DNA from: Cerrena zonata
Lineage: Eukaryota > Basidiomycota > Agaricomycetes > Polyporales > Cerrenaceae
Direction: 5' to 3'
NCBI GenBank assembly: GCA_038087015.1
Contig: JASBNA010000004.1
Coordinates: forward strand, 1,302,001 to 1,366,000
Length of the DNA: 64,000 nt
Under the pieces are notes generated by a model. It made no database searches and was not told the origin of the DNA. It saw only the letters and a program-made list of their open reading frames with translations. The position numbers were made by a program, and so were the translations under genes. Shown here piece after piece: positions 1 to 17,060 of the stretch (positions are counted from its first letter, which is position 1; each line of letters starts with the position of its first letter).

Positions 1-293
1 GTTAGTGGTGGGTGCTCAGTAGAAGGAAACGATTGTCGACGTGAAAGCAGCCTGTCATCTGCAGTTAGTGGCGGTGAGCGGTCTTCGTTTATATGGTCTT
101 CGTCTATATCAGAGGCTTCGCTCTGAGTTTCGGGTGAGAAGTCGAAAGCACTGGAACGTGACGGCGAGGAGTCCCTCCTGGCTTGAGGAAATCGGAATGG
201 TGCATTCTTCGTGCCCCATCTCGTTGCTGATGCTGCCGAGGAGGAAGCACGTCTTCTCATACGCTTCCGTCGAGGTGAATGTGATGATGGCAT
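1..293 (-). CDS. Partial Ser/Arg-rich protein running off the left edge
   Basis: Reading the minus strand from an ATG at 293 gives 97 codons without a stop up to the window edge. The product is rich in Ser, Arg and Pro, with basic stretches (RRKRMRRR) followed by acidic patches (SDIDEDHINED), as in disordered, phosphorylated nuclear proteins. No family is recognised. The opposite-strand frame over the same bases lacks an ATG start and has no protein-like character. The true start could lie in an upstream exon between 300 and 560, where a possible splice acceptor (TTGCAG on the minus strand) precedes the ATG. The rest of the gene is outside the window. Confidence 0.4.
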   Translation of the reverse strand, partial: MPSSHSPRRKRMRRRASSSAASATRWGTKNAPFRFPQARRDSSPSRSSAFDFSPETQSEASDIDEDHINEDRSPPLTADDRLLSRRQSFPSTEHPPL

Positions 294-622
294 TTAGGAA
301 CAGTCAAGTTGTTGCAAGCTGCAACGATGCAGGTACTATACTTCCATATCAGCGCCTATCTAATCTTATCTTGCTTCCTAACTTACTGCCGACCTCGGAC
401 TTTGTCGCTCTCAGGCTGGTCTTCAACTTTCAAGCTTTCAAGCTTCAAGTTGTAGTAAGTAGCCAACCCAAGTATGTGTACCATACTGAGCTCCTGACTG
501 AACACAACCATCATATTTGCAGCCGTAAGTTCACGACTACATACTCTTCTTTGCCAGATCATCCCTGATTAACTTCCGAAGTAGACACCGGCGGTGTAGG
601 GACTCGGGGGTGTAGCGTTACT
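294..622. other. Intergenic space, divergent
   Basis: This stretch lies between the start of the partial minus-strand gene and the F-box gene. It may hold both promoters or a 5' exon of the left gene. No RNA gene or repeat is seen. Confidence 0.4.
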
Positions 623-1811
623 ATGCACACCGACCTTCCTCAAGAACTTCTGGATGAAATCATCTCATATCTGTCTCATACAGATATCCCCTCCCTTGCT
701 CTTGTCAGCAAAAACATCCAGTCGATCACGTATGCTCGGTTGTACAGAGACATACCCGCGGTGTGTCCAAAGAAGACTGTGCTCCTCCTCAAGGTGCTGT
801 CGAAACGACCTTACCTAGCGGAAATCGTCCGAATATGCACATTATTGGACCTTAAAGCGTATGGTCTTGTAATATGGTCGACTGCATTTTTCCAGCTCAT
901 GTCAAAAGCCCTTCGAAATATGCGCAACTTGAAGGACCTCAGATTGTACGCTATTGGACCTTACGCCGCTTATCTCATGGGTTGTCCATTCAGGCTTCAC
1001 TCATTACGTGTAGCCTGCGATTGGAATCAAGAACTAATCAATTGGCTCGAAGAACAAAACCAAATCTATGACATTTGGGTTTTCAGTCTACGGCATGCTG
1101 GGAATGTGGAGATGCCGTCGAGCATACTTCCCTTATTACGCCGTACTTTGGGGTCCGTCAGAGCGTTATCGGAATTGGTTCCTGCAAGACCGGTTGAATC
1201 AGCCGATATCAGCTTCCCGTCCCCTGATGGCTTCAATGCGGAAATTATTGGTCTCACCTGCAAAGTTCTATCACACTCCTCGGGTCCACTTACCGAACTC
1301 TTTCTTACGGTGGACTTGACAGATTTGGAGGTCCCTCATATATTGGAAACACTCGCCGTAGTACCTGATATACTTCCAAATCTGCATACGTTTGGTTTGT
1401 TTGGAGCACGGGGATTTGTTAGCGCGGTCAGTTGCATTTTCTCGTAAAAATTTAGTATCCATGTTAAGTTTTATCGAACAGAATCTCGTTGAGAGATTTA
1501 CGGAGGTGATTTCCAAGTTCAAAGACCTCAAAAAGGCCTCCCTCTATTCCACTCAGCTGAATGATGCGCTGAGCGATCATCTCGTCACCAAAGAGCTTCC
1601 TCAACGGTGGCACAAGGCCTGTGCCAGTCTGGAGTCTATCGATATCAACGGCGTGCCCTGGTTGCATGTCCCGAACGATGGCTGGATGACGACCGAAACG
1701 TGCAAGCTGAGAATGCTTGACATGTTGAGCGAAGCGCGGAAGGAGGAAGCTAGGTTGCGAAAAAAGTTGAAGGAGGCGCAGAGAAGGAATGCATTAAACC
1801 GGATTGCATGA
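623..1811 (+). CDS. F-box protein (LRR-like, fungal type)
   Basis: The N-terminus (LPQELLDEIISYLSHTDIPSLALVSKNIQ, given here only as its start LPQELLDEIISYL) is a typical F-box, the motif that docks substrate adaptors onto Skp1 of SCF ubiquitin ligases. The remainder looks like the divergent leucine-rich region of fungal F-box families, ending in a charged helix rich in Lys, Arg and Glu. The frame is open from the ATG at 623 to about 1440 and continues in another frame to 1811. A 61-base GT-AG intron at 1395-1455 (GTTTGT...TTTAG) joins them and gives about 375 residues; without it the gene would carry a frameshift. The substrate cannot be told from sequence. Confidence 0.75.
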
Positions 1812-2772
1812 GGTTTAGGGGTGCAAAAATAGAGTTTTAGTGTGATCCAACACATATAGGGAAGTTGTGTATAAAACGGTAACAAACTTTATTGCAGCCT
1901 TTTCCGTCGTGTAAGCTCTTCTTCATGAGTTGAGGGAGAACGCCGGTGCGGGAATCATTCATTCGTTTAATCGTGGCAGGGGCGTGTTTGCTTGAATTTC
2001 ATTTCCGCAACACCGCGACACGTTTTAACCACCTCGGGCTAATCCCCCATATTCAAGTTTTAGCTTGACGTTACACAGATCCACTGGAATACTTAGCCAA
2101 CGTTCCGAGCCATACACACCTTGAACAAGTAGGCTGGTAAGATGTTCTCACATTAACATCGTACCGCCGCTCTAACTTGCATTATAGTCAATGTTAATCG
2201 AGCGGCATCGTGACGATTATTGGTAAGTTCGTTATCCTCAATCAAGCATCAGTGATCCTGATTAAGGTTTTGAAGCTTCTAAGGCAAGCTCTAAGGGATC
2301 GGAAACTGCCTTTTAACACAAGGCTCCACTGTGCGTAATCCGCAGCCGGGGTGTACAGGTATCAGCAATAAATTTAACATTCCGTTTTTCTCAGAAACTA
2401 GGAGGTCCCTGTGATCGTATATCTTTCGCTGCGGCTAGTACTACTCCCCCCCACACGTGTTGCACTCTAGGTAGAGGCTGTAGCTGAGCCTCTGCTCCCT
2501 GTGTGGTGGCTTGGACTCAGGATATCGCTTCTCAGACCTCGCTGTTCACACCTACTCGTCACCTTAGTCACGACAAACACATGGACATAAAGTGCAAACC
2601 TTCCCTCTCAACATACGTATGCTTCAAACCTCTCGATTCACTGGCTCTGCATTCCTCCTCCCATTGATTCCACCTTCGGCCTTGATTCCTTACTGGTTTA
2701 CTCAAACAACGGTTAGCCCCGATCCAGCTTTAGGATCCTTGTGTACCTAGGTCTCATCCAATACCCAGGAAA
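1812..2772. other. Gene-free stretch, 961 bp
   Basis: No convincing reading frame, RNA gene or repeat is seen. It must contain the 3' end of the F-box transcript and the promoter of the next gene. Confidence 0.5.
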
Positions 2773-3663
2773 ATGCAGGAGCCTCAAGCAATTACTCAGA
2801 CCCGATTCAATTTCGGTCAGACCACTATTAGAAGATCCCATGGAATCAAACATTTCTTTCATCGCGATCCGCAACTTAAACCTCGGGTCGAGCATAATCC
2901 TCAAGCCATCGCGACACCACCCCCAAGCCGACCCTCCTCCCGTTCTTCGACATTCTCCTCACCTCACAATCGTAATCCAGTCGCCATAGAGCCTTCTCGG
3001 CTTATAAATGCGTTTGCGGCTGATGTGACGAGTGGAGGGTGTGAAGAGGATGACTACGACTTAAATCCCTCATTAGGGGAATATGATCACGCTAATTTTT
3101 TGGGAAACATAGATGGCTTACTGCGTACAGAATTGCAGGACGTAGAGCGGCCTATCAGCTTCACCCAAAGCCAGTCCACCACTCACTCTCCACATCTTCG
3201 AGCGGTTCATGCAACAGAGCATTCCGCCGATGTATCGCATGCCAGCCGACTTCTGCAGGACAGGAATCCTGTAGATCTGGGTGGCATTCATCGAGATCTC
3301 TGCTTAGACATACCACTTAGCATTCCAGACTGCTCCCGACGTCTTTGGAATGTCAATCAGGACATAGGTTTGCAGAGAAATAAATCCTGCGAAGCGGAGG
3401 TGGTACATCCATTGGCTGTAGTGTGCGACGTTGCAGCGCCGCGGCCCCAAATCCCTCGCTCTAAGACCACAGCCCCAGACTTCTCTCGCCCGCAGTCAAA
3501 GCCGTCCCGAGGACGAGAAAATCGCGCCGATTTTCAGGTCGTTGGAGTGGAATATTATGTGAACGATCCTTCGAGTAGTACAGGCGTCCGTCTGCTACCT
3601 GGTCGTCCTAGGAGGACTACGAAGGCATCGCGGTCTAGCACTCCTGCCCGGAAGTTACAGTAG
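2773..3663 (+). CDS. Unrecognised, mostly disordered protein
   Basis: A single uninterrupted frame of 296 residues starts at an ATG and ends in TAG. The product is rich in Ser, Pro, Arg and Asp, with a Ser/Pro stretch near residues 48-62, an acidic patch (CEEDDYD) near residue 90 and a basic, Ser/Thr-rich C-terminus (RPRRTTKASRSSTPARKLQ). No known domain is visible. The C-terminal tail resembles those of DNA- or chromatin-bound proteins, but that is only an impression. It converges with SMC3, whose stop lies about 420 bp downstream. The length of the frame and its base usage support a gene; function unknown. Confidence 0.45.
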   Translation: MQEPQAITQTRFNFGQTTIRRSHGIKHFFHRDPQLKPRVEHNPQAIATPPPSRPSSRSSTFSSPHNRNPVAIEPSRLINAFAADVTSGGCEEDDYDLNPSLGEYDHANFLGNIDGLLRTELQDVERPISFTQSQSTTHSPHLRAVHATEHSADVSHASRLLQDRNPVDLGGIHRDLCLDIPLSIPDCSRRLWNVNQDIGLQRNKSCEAEVVHPLAVVCDVAAPRPQIPRSKTTAPDFSRPQSKPSRGRENRADFQVVGVEYYVNDPSSSTGVRLLPGRPRRTTKASRSSTPARKLQ

Positions 3664-4082
3664 GTCACCGCCCCGATGACCAGCGACTCGGAACCGGTTA
3701 TGCCAGGACAGAGCATGTTTATACCGTGAGGCCTTCGGTCACAGGGATTTGTAGAATTATAACACTGGAGTCTGGAATAACTCCATGCCCTGTATCAGTG
3801 TGCGGGAATATCTTCTATCGGACATTTGAATCGAAATACATGTATCATTAGTGTTTTTATAGAATAGTAATGGATCCCTATTGAGTAGTCAGGGGCCCCT
3901 CGGGCTAGACAGAGTTCTCTTATGTTCGCATCGAGTCGATCAAGAGAAACAAAGCAAAAGGATGACTTTGAGCAAAACGGTCTTATAATACAATTATCAT
4001 GTTCGGCATCTATCGTAAGGGTATCAAGTGTATACATGGAACCAGGGTGGGCCAATCAGCAATCAATGAAACAGACATCTTA
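3664..4082. other. Convergent 3' region between the unknown gene and SMC3
   Basis: Only frames without ATG-supported protein character occur here. The space most likely carries the two 3' untranslated regions and terminators. Confidence 0.5.
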
Positions 4083-8354
<4,272 letters not shown>

Positions 8355-9293
8355 GTTGAGCTAATGGTGACAATGTTGATACAGGGGGTGGTTGTGAGTA
8401 AAAAACGAAGAAAGTATAGCAGAACAATATTTGGATAGCGATAGTAACAGAAAAGAACAGTCTAAGTGACACTCGCGGACAAGTGAGAGTGAGAACTTGA
8501 ATGAGAACGCGATCGAAAGCGCGTCGGTCACAGCAGATCACGTTACGCAGTCACATGGCGTTACTCGCGGCAAGCAAGAGGAGAACCGGATTGTGGTGTC
8601 TATCTTTGTTTATCTTCGCACTATCTTCACAAAATTCAACGCTTCACACCGGATGCATATGCACGCCGGTAAGATATTTCCGAGATGCTTGAAATGCAAG
8701 ACATGCTAGAGGGCACAGAGTTCAAGCTCCGTCTTGCCTCGGACGCCTTGATCTCCAAGAGAATGAAACTTCAGTCAAAATCAAGAGACTTAGAATGGAG
8801 TTACTCAACATAGTCTCAAGAGTGTATAATTCCATGTTGGTATGTTACCGCGAAGAAGGGAGTCCTTCCATTTGTAGCCGGAGCGCTGGAAGATTGATTC
8901 TTGAACGGACACCGCCACGTGGGGTTGAGCATGGATCCGGTCAGTGTATGCACCCCACCTTAGCCCTCTCTCGTCTATCTTGCTTCTTGTCCCCCACCGC
9001 CATCCACACAGAGGCTTCCTTTTATACCCGTCTCTCTCTTCCACTCTATACAGCCCTCTAGACATCACAAGACATCATACTATACACTATAGGTTGTCCC
9101 TACAGTACAACCAGCGTCCAGTCTTTTCTCGTTTGACAGGAAGGCGTGCGAGAACACATCAGTTATATAGCCAGCATTACAGCATTGCCATACCTCGACC
9201 GACCCATCACTAGGCTCTTCTCACAGTACGCTCTCGAGCTGCGCACCATTCAAAAACTCAAAACAATCCAACAATTCAATTCAGTCCCACCGC
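8355..9293. other. Divergent intergenic region, SMC3 / mitochondrial carrier
   Basis: About 940 bp with no supported gene. Near 8505-8530 there are GC-rich words resembling but not matching MCB boxes (ACGCGA, GCGCGT), in the SMC3 upstream region. The part from 8940 to 9290 is pyrimidine-rich, typical of fungal leaders just before a start codon. Confidence 0.45.
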
Positions 9294-11163
9294 ATGACAT
9301 CACAACCTTCCACCTCGACAACCTCTGCTTCTCTCTCAGCATCTTCGACTCACTCTGCCTCCTCGTCGAGCACTATAAATAAGGCAGTCATGGAGGAAAA
9401 GAAACGTATAGTGCCCTTTCTCAGTCCTCAGATCGCTTCCTATTTCGTTGCTGGTGGCTGCGCCGGCGCAGCATCGAGAACAGTGGTCAGTCCTCTCGAA
9501 CGATTGAAGATCATCCAGTACGTCTTTCTCTTTCATCTCACTCGATCTTATTCTCATTCAATTTTACAGACAAGTACAACCACAGGGTTCTGGTGGCCAA
9601 TACCGCGGCGTATGGGCCAGTTTGGCACGAATGTGGAGAGAGGAGGGGTTCAAGGGTTTCATGCGAGGGAATGGTATCAACTGTCTACGCATCGTCCCAT
9701 ACAGGTATGCATGCCCTAGATCCATTCTTCAGCTCACCCTATCTCCCCACATCCCACACCCCGCACCCCAATGATCAAATCCCGCCTAATCCTTTCCGTT
9801 TCATTTCCTTGCCGATTTTCCAATTTATTATCGATTTATCCGCTGACCCCGTACTCCCATCTATCTAGTGCCGTACAATTTACAACCTATGAGCAGCTAA
9901 AAAAGGTTGGTCATAATGATGTTATGTGTGGAAGGACAACATTGACGGTTTGACTCGAGTGTTCTAGTGGTTTACAAACCAGGGTGCACTACCGCTTGAT
10001 ACACCAACGAGGTTGAGTGCAGGTGCTCTTGCCGGAGTTACTTCTGTCTGTGAGTATCGCCGATATTATCGTGCCCTTTTCCATTACCCCCCATCATCGT
10101 GGTCGTGTTGTGTCCTATGACGTACGCTGATCATCTACTTCTCATCTCTTCATCTGGTCATCCTACCCCGAACAGGCACAACATACCCACTCGATCTTGT
10201 CCGCTCAAGATTATCAATAGCGACTGCGTCGATCCCAGTCCTCAGCTCTGCGCAACAATCGACATCGGCTGCTGCTGCTGTTAAACCTTCTTTGACTTCT
10301 TCATATCACACTTCTTCCACTGCTGCTGCTGCTTCACCTTCTGTTGTTGCCGGCGTGAAGAATGCTAGCGCAAGAACGGCTGCGACGATCTTTTCTGCCC
10401 AGGATCTGACGATGTGGGGTATGACTTTGAAAGTGATGCGTGATGAGGGCGGTGTGAGAGCTCTGTATCGTGGCTTGATACCCACTGCTATGGGAGTTGC
10501 TCCGTATGTCGGTGAGTCTTTTAAAGTTTTCCGCGTTTCTGTACAGTGGCCTCGATTTGTTACCACTTCGGGTCTGAGGATCTGCAATGGTGGCTTGTCC
10601 GAAATCCGTTTCAATTGTCTGATGTTTGTTAATGGTGTTTTGTGGGTTTGTGTGTTGTTTGTTTGTTCTAGGTATCAACTTTGCGGCTTATGAGGCCCTC
10701 CGTGGTGTCATCACTCCACCTGGGAAGAGCAGTGTTTGGCGGAAATTGAGTTGTGGTGCTTTGGCAGGTATGTTTTTCTTAATAACGATCGCCACCGGGT
10801 GATCGGTGGTTGATGTTGATTTCGGATTTTGATGTCTGATATCTGGTATCTTCTGTAGGCTCGATATCCCAAACACTAACCTACCCCTTCGACGTATTGC
10901 GTCGGAAAATGCAGGTGACGGGAATGGGATCGCTCGGATACCAGTATAATGGCGCATTGGATGCGTTGCAGAGTATTGCTCGCACCGAGGGTGTGAGAGG
11001 GTTGTACAGAGGGCTGTGGCCTAATCTTTGTAAGTGATAACCGATTCGAAGTGAAACCGATTTTGATGATGGTTATTTTTCTTTGATAGTGAAAGTGGCA
11101 CCAAGCATTGCTACGTCGTTCTTTACCTATGAGTTGGTGAAGGAGTTCCTTGGGGCGTCGTAG
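9294..11163 (+). CDS. Mitochondrial carrier (SLC25), YPR011C-like
   Basis: A solute carrier of the mitochondrial inner membrane with three repeats of two membrane helices. Each repeat has its signature: SPLERLKII (about 9505), YPLDLVRSRL (about 10185) and YPFDVLRRKM (about 10885), followed by the matching EG-x-x-G(F/L)-x-RG segments. The features RGNGINCLRIVPYSAVQF and RLSAGALAG (the first quoted in part: INCLRIVPYSAVQF) resemble yeast YPR011C, a carrier of adenosine phosphosulfates, and the SLC25A16/A42 group, so the substrate is probably a nucleotide-like or CoA-like molecule. About seven small introns interrupt it. A Ser/Ala-rich stretch of about 60 residues is inserted in the loop after the second signature (about 10225-10390), longer than usual. 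A second in-frame ATG at 9390 is an alternative start. Stop TAG at 11161. Confidence 0.85.
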
Positions 11164-12516
11164 TCATGATGCGGCATTGTGGATGTACAGGGTAATATGC
11201 TGTATGCGTGTATATAGCTGTTGCATGGACTACGTTGGGCGACCATGGTTGGTGGACCTTTCGGTGAAGTTGTTTGGCGGGTGTAGAGAGATTTTTGTTT
11301 GATTTGTATATAGAACTTGTACATGTACTTACACTACACATTCCTAGTGATACAGGAAACTATTATCCTTCTAGTACGTCGGGTGTGATTTGAAGGCTAA
11401 TTTATTGAGAGCGGCCAACCTGGACTCTGTGTCGGCCCCGACATCAAGGTACTGGTAGAGTTGCGGCACAGTCGCAGTTACTTAGGCGGTGATACGAGGG
11501 AAAGGGGGATTGTCTAGAGCCAGTGTACCTAGGTTGGGTTTACAAGTATAGGCTCTCGAGGAATTTGCTAAAGCGATAGCTGCCAAGATGAAAACAAATG
11601 CACCGAAAAGGAGAAACATTCAGTAGTAGGCTCAGAGTCATATCGGACATTAAAAGGAGGTATTGTGTAGCGGCGTAGAACGTTCTGTGTGATTTCGTAT
11701 ATAGACCGTGTGTGTTATGATATTCAACGACGACAAGTTTTTCTTTCTGTACGCTGTGTATGATGGATCGGCTGGATCGTCGTTGGTGGCCAGGGAGGAA
11801 AGATGGATGTGCGGAGAGGGAATGATGGGGCAGGCGCTTGAACGGTCACGGTGCAGAGTTGGGAGGGGAAGAGGAGATGAGCCAGGTGCGACAGGGACTC
11901 GGACTGCTCCCTCTCCCTCTCCCTCTGACAACGTCCACTTTCGTCCTCACAACGACCTCCTTTCTTGTCTATCCGCCTCCCAGTTTGCTCTGATACCCTT
12001 ATAATTCATGTTCACCATACCACTCACAGCCTAACTCCTCCCTCGCCTCTAATCAAGCCCGTGAGTCTCTCCACCTCCCATTCTCATTTCATTCCAAGAT
12101 TAAGCATCTCCTTGCGGCGGCCTCGAGGCTGCAACCACTTCTTTGGCTTGTGCCACTCTTTTCATTTCATTTTTACGTGCATCTCTTCTCTGTTTCCTCT
12201 TCAACCTGTCTACATCTGACCCATAACTGACTTCACAACTTGTCACACTCTCAGCGTTCTTCCGGATCCAAAGGGCCAACTTCCACTCGTCCTCATTTCT
12301 GCCTCGCTTTACCAATTCCTCTCTATCTGGTAAATCCTTGGCACAACCGTGATTCGCTCGTCAGAACCCGTCCTCTCAACCAAGCTTCGTCTGCGTGGCC
12401 ACAACCCCAGTCGGACCAACTTTGTCAGAAGGACTGACTGACCATCATCGTCACCCAAACCAGAATTAGACCTCCCGCGAGAAGATTACCCAAATAGCTT
12501 TTTCGCTATCGCACTT
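11164..12516. other. Long promoter/leader region of the RhoGAP gene
   Basis: About 1.35 kb without a supported gene. From 11900 on it is strongly pyrimidine-rich, with a short TCCCTC repeat near 11907-11926, as is common in leaders of highly regulated fungal genes. The open frames here mostly lack ATG starts and look like shadows. Confidence 0.45.
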
Positions 12517-15500
12517 ATGGATCCCAGACCGCACCACCCTAGCGGTGATGCGCGTCCGTCTATGGTAGTGCCTCGTCCCGGCATGGATACCTATCCTGCC
12601 ACTACTACCATGTTAGGTACCACTAGTACCGTACCACCACCTGCAGGTACCACTGCTGGTCCCGGTACTCAACCTCTCAACTTCTCCTCCTCGAGGTCTG
12701 CCTCCTCGTTGACTTCATCTGCAGTATCTACTGCGCCCTCGTCCCTTCTCGCTCCCGGTCTACTCCACTCCAATTCCAGGCAGCAGCCCGATTTCGCTCC
12801 CTCCGATCATTCATCCTCCCACTCATACCATTCCCCTGCGCCTATCGGAGTCGCCGCCGCGCCCTTACCTTCATCGAACGGTTCAAAGAATCGCTTCTTT
12901 CCCATCCCTTCCGCTCGCTCCCCTTCCCCCGGTCATATGGGTCAATCTCAGTCTGGTTACTCTACCTCCTTGTCTCCTCCCAATGTCTCTTCTCCCCTCG
13001 CATCCACTGCGTTGTCAATACCTAACCCTCAGCCGAACCCTTCATCCTCGGCTAGTTCAATAACCAGTACAGGTGGTGGAAAACTCAAGTTGGGATGGGG
13101 AAGGAGAAAAAAGTCGGAAGATGTGACTGCTCTCCTGTCTACTACAGGTGGTATAGGGAATGGTAGTGGGGGTTGGGGTGGAGGTGGAGGTGGAGGGGAT
13201 AACAAGTCGTTTATGGGAAAGGGCAAGGATCGTGCTTATAGCGTCTCATCTCAGTCTTCAGATCAACATCCGCAGAATGGATCATCTCCTCTTGTGAAGT
13301 CGAACAAGCCGTTGCTACCCATTCAACTCAGTTCGATTAATGTGTTCTCGAGAAGGCATACACCGTCGCCAAAGTCACCAACATTTACAGGAGTTCAGCA
13401 ACAGCCTCTACCACCGAGGTTGACGGAAGCTCAGATGGGGAAGGACCTGCCTCCGCCACCGCAAGCATCGACTTTGACACCGCCGGAACATGCAAGGGGT
13501 TCAACGATCGTTACTCAAGGCACCGCTGCTGCTATACAGCTCTTACAAGTCTCTGAACCGACATCGAGGGATTCAAAGGAGTCGAAGGAGAGGGAGGCCC
13601 CGAAGGAGTCGCGGCAGTCAACGGCAAGGGAGAAGCCAGACCGTGAAACCAAGCAAGACTGGCGGAAGAGTGATTCGACCACCATCAGTCACTCTACCAT
13701 TCGTCCCGGAGCTATTGGCAACAGATCCCCTCGACCTGTCTCACTTGCTGAATCCTCGCATTCAGGCCATACTATCGTACCTGTGAACAGGCGATTGAGC
13801 GCATTAATCACCGATGCAGAGTTCGCCACACCTGAAGAAGGCGACCTGACGGATTCGAGTCTGGAATTCTCGACCCCGACTTTGAACTCACAGAGAGCTT
13901 CGCCTGCTAGTTCTGTTAGAGCTCGCAATCGCCGCTCCATGTCGTTGAACTTGGTCCCTGGGAGCTTCTCCCCAAAGTCTAAGGTTTCGGCACCGGACGC
14001 TATTGTCATTCACCAACCGGAGAATGGACTATCGCCTTTACATAGGACTTATACTGAGACCATGGTCACTTCTACTTCTTCCTCTACTGTTGTTGGTTCT
14101 GGTTTGGACTCGCCCCCGCCGACATTAACCAGGACCGCTGTAAAAGGTTTCATTGCGCCGCTCAATCCACCCGGTGCTGTTCATAGCACTGGAAGCAACA
14201 TTCGTGGGCGGTTGGCTGCTTGGACTGTGAACGCATCTTCAAAGCGAGCTGATCGCTCTCCCTCGGCCTCAACACCTACACAACCGTCGTTCCGACAGAC
14301 AACGGTCAGTATCACGGGTCAAACTGCTGCTGGGATAGCGATGGGGATTGGAAAACGCGCTGCGAACAAGGTTACACGCGTGTGGGGAGGATTGAGTGCT
14401 AGTTCGTCTAGTGCTTCTACTCATTCATCGACTTCCTCGATGAGTGGGACTCCGTCGTCTTATCATAGCGCAGACCTTGGTCGATCGACTTCGGAACAGT
14501 CTATGCCCTCACATTCAAGCACTAGCATGTGGAAACGACGGAGGACACCGAACGCGCCTTCGGGCGCATGGAGCGTTACTTCATCGTTGGCTTCGTCCTC
14601 CGTTACCGACTTTGATTCGAGTAGCGGTCCTTCGCTGGGGACACGTCTTCGGGGCCCCAGGCGGACGGCTTCTGGGTCATGCGTTGCGGGAGGACTGGTC
14701 TTTGGGAGGGAATTAAACACCTGTGTGAACGATACGGCTATCGATAGCATGCTTATTGCGAAGGAATTTGGTGCTCCTTCGGACGAACCAATGGCGACGA
14801 GGTCGTTGGAGAAAAGATTGCTCCCGGCATTGGTTGTGCGGTGTGCGCAGCATCTTCTCAAGTGGGGTGTACAGGAGGAAGGACTCTTCCGGTACGTTTC
14901 GTTCAATGCAAATTGAATTGCTTATTGCTTCTTCCCTTTTGTATTTTTGTTATTCGGTGCTGATTGGCATTTTGGGTGGGATTCGATTTACAGAGTCACG
15001 GGAAGGCCTGCTCATGTGGCGAAACTCCGGTCAGAGTTCGATACAGGTTAGTCCCTGCTCATTGCTAATTGTGTTCCTTGAACTATGCTTAGAATGGGTT
15101 GCTGACGTACCTTTTTGTGTGGTTCTAGGTGCAGACTTCAACCTTCAAGAATCTGATTTTAGCGAACTGGATCCTCACGCTGTGGCTTCTATCTTCAAGG
15201 CATACCTTCGTGAACGTAAGTTTTTATCCATTCACATAGTCAAAAATAACCCACACTCATAATGCATATTCATTTCTAGTTCCCCAGCCGCTCCTGACGT
15301 CTCGTTTAATCCCACTCTTCGAAGCGGCAATGAATGCAGAAATCAAAGAAGCTACCAAACAGGGAGATTCTGCAGATGCTAAAGCTGGACGCCCTCGTGC
15401 CGGGTCCAGAGGACCTGCACTTCCCTCCGGACCTCGTAACGGTACTCCTATTGGATTACGGAAACCGCCGTCACTGTCGACCCTCGCCATGCCGAGCTTT

Positions 15501-17060
15501 GCTGGGGCACGAACGTTGTCGGATGAGACCCTAGGCAAGATCGCGGGTCTCGTTGCTCAGTTGCCGTTGTGCAATCGTGATTTGCTCTATACTGTTGTGG
15601 AGCTTATTCGTGCGACGGCGGCTGCGGTCAAGGAGACGAAGATGACGATGGGCAATCTGTTGTTGGTGTTTTGTCCGAGTTTGAATATGAGTCCGCCGTT
15701 GTTGAGGGTGCTTTGCGAGGCTGAGAGGATTTGGGAAGGGCCACCGAAGAAAATTGAAGAGCCTGCTGTGCTTGATATCGCGGCGCCGGTCTTGGAGATT
15801 GTACCTCCAGCTGAAGATGCAAAACGCTCTAGCTCGTCTTCCGCTCGGTCCAATGATGCTGAGGGCAACAAGGAGAATGTCGATGTTAATGCTCATGTTG
15901 GTGATGCTGTTCCGAGACCGGGGATGTTCGTCAGACACCCCGTCTCGACGTTTTATGCTTCGGCACTTGAAATACCGACAGCCTCTACGACGCTTGAACG
16001 GCTTTCAAGTTCAAGTAATTCTGGTCCGGATGATGGAGCTTCGTATGTCTCAGCATTCGACAGTTGTAATAAGTCGAATTCAGCAACATCTTCACTCGCC
16101 GATAGTCCTCGGGTTCCACCTCTCTCGTCTTCCACTGACTCCCTCGCTACTCCCTCCACCATGTCCGAGAACCCATCATTCTCCTCTACAGAGCCGATTT
16201 CCAGACAAGAGTCGACAGGAAAGTCCGAACCACTTCCTGCTGATGGTCCTCAAGTGGCTGATTCTGAGGAAATGACATTTTCCTCGCTCCGACGTCCTGT
16301 TATCAGCGGACCCATCCCATTCCCTGTCACTGATTCGCCTACATCCCAGCCATCTCTCATCAGACGCAAGTCCTACAACCTCCTTTCATTCCCTCCATTG
16401 AGATCGGAATCCAGTTCTGGTTCTGCATCTCCCTCATCTCCAAACTCCCAATGGGCGCGACGCAACTCTCGCCCATCACTCCGACTTTTGTTTTCCAAAA
16501 AGTCGTCTTCCAGTCTCACATCCCCTTCTTCTGCCGTTAATTCCATCCCTCCTACTTCTGCACTCTCCACGACTGCCATGTACGAACCATCCCCTGTATC
16601 CGCCTTGCAGCAAGCCCGATCTGCAACTCCTCCCGTGTTGACGACAAACATCCCGTCTTCCCCCATTCACTTGTTCGATCCGTTCGCGGATGGGAAACAG
16701 AAAGCGCCTGGAGTTCGAGTACAACGAGTTGAAGATGATGAGGATCTTGGTCCCCTCGAACCTCCTCCTTCAGTTCGCGATCGTGTACATTCCGTTGCTT
16801 CGACTGTTTACTCTACACCAGAAGAGACTCCCGTCGGAGAACGACTATCCAGAGCATTCCTCTCACCCGAGGATCCTCGTTCTATCTCGCCATCCAACTT
16901 TGCTCGGCCATCTTCCCGCTGTTCGCTGTCACCATCCATCGACATCAATCTTGAGGATGAGGCTGAAGATGATTGGGCAGCGAGTGTATTAGCTGCTGCA
17001 GGTTCGAGTGTTGCCAGTCGTCGGATGACCCTCCGAGAACCTGTCAATATTTCATCATGA
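12517..17060 (+). CDS. RhoGAP-domain protein with long Ser-rich flanks
   Basis: GTPase-activating protein for Rho/Cdc42-type GTPases, which control polarity, wall synthesis and actin. Four exons joined at introns 14892-14993, 15047-15128 and 15216-15279 give about 1,431 residues. Residues 1-770 are Ser/Pro/Thr-rich and disordered, with a Gly run (about 13170-13200) and a Lys/Arg/Glu segment. The RhoGAP domain follows: the arginine-finger motif EEGLFRVTG spans the first intron, then FDTGADFNLQESDF, AVASIFKAYLREL and PLLTSRLIPLFEAAM. An insert of about 60 residues precedes LLYTVVELIRATAA and the MTMGNLLLVFCPSL helix. The C-terminus of about 430 residues is again Ser-rich with many SP/TP sites. 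The catalytic Arg is present, so activity is expected. The exact GTPase cannot be read from the sequence. Confidence 0.9.

Noticed and set aside
41..568. Plus-strand frame of 175 codons at the left edge
   Set aside because: It begins with GTG, shows no protein-like features, and lies opposite a better minus-strand frame.
3795..4055. Extra exon downstream of SMC3
   Set aside because: SMC3 ends normally at 4083 after the last conserved helix; the frame beyond is unrelated.
8500..8530. MCB boxes upstream of SMC3
   Set aside because: Only partial matches (ACGCGA, GCGCGT) occur, none is the exact ACGCGT.
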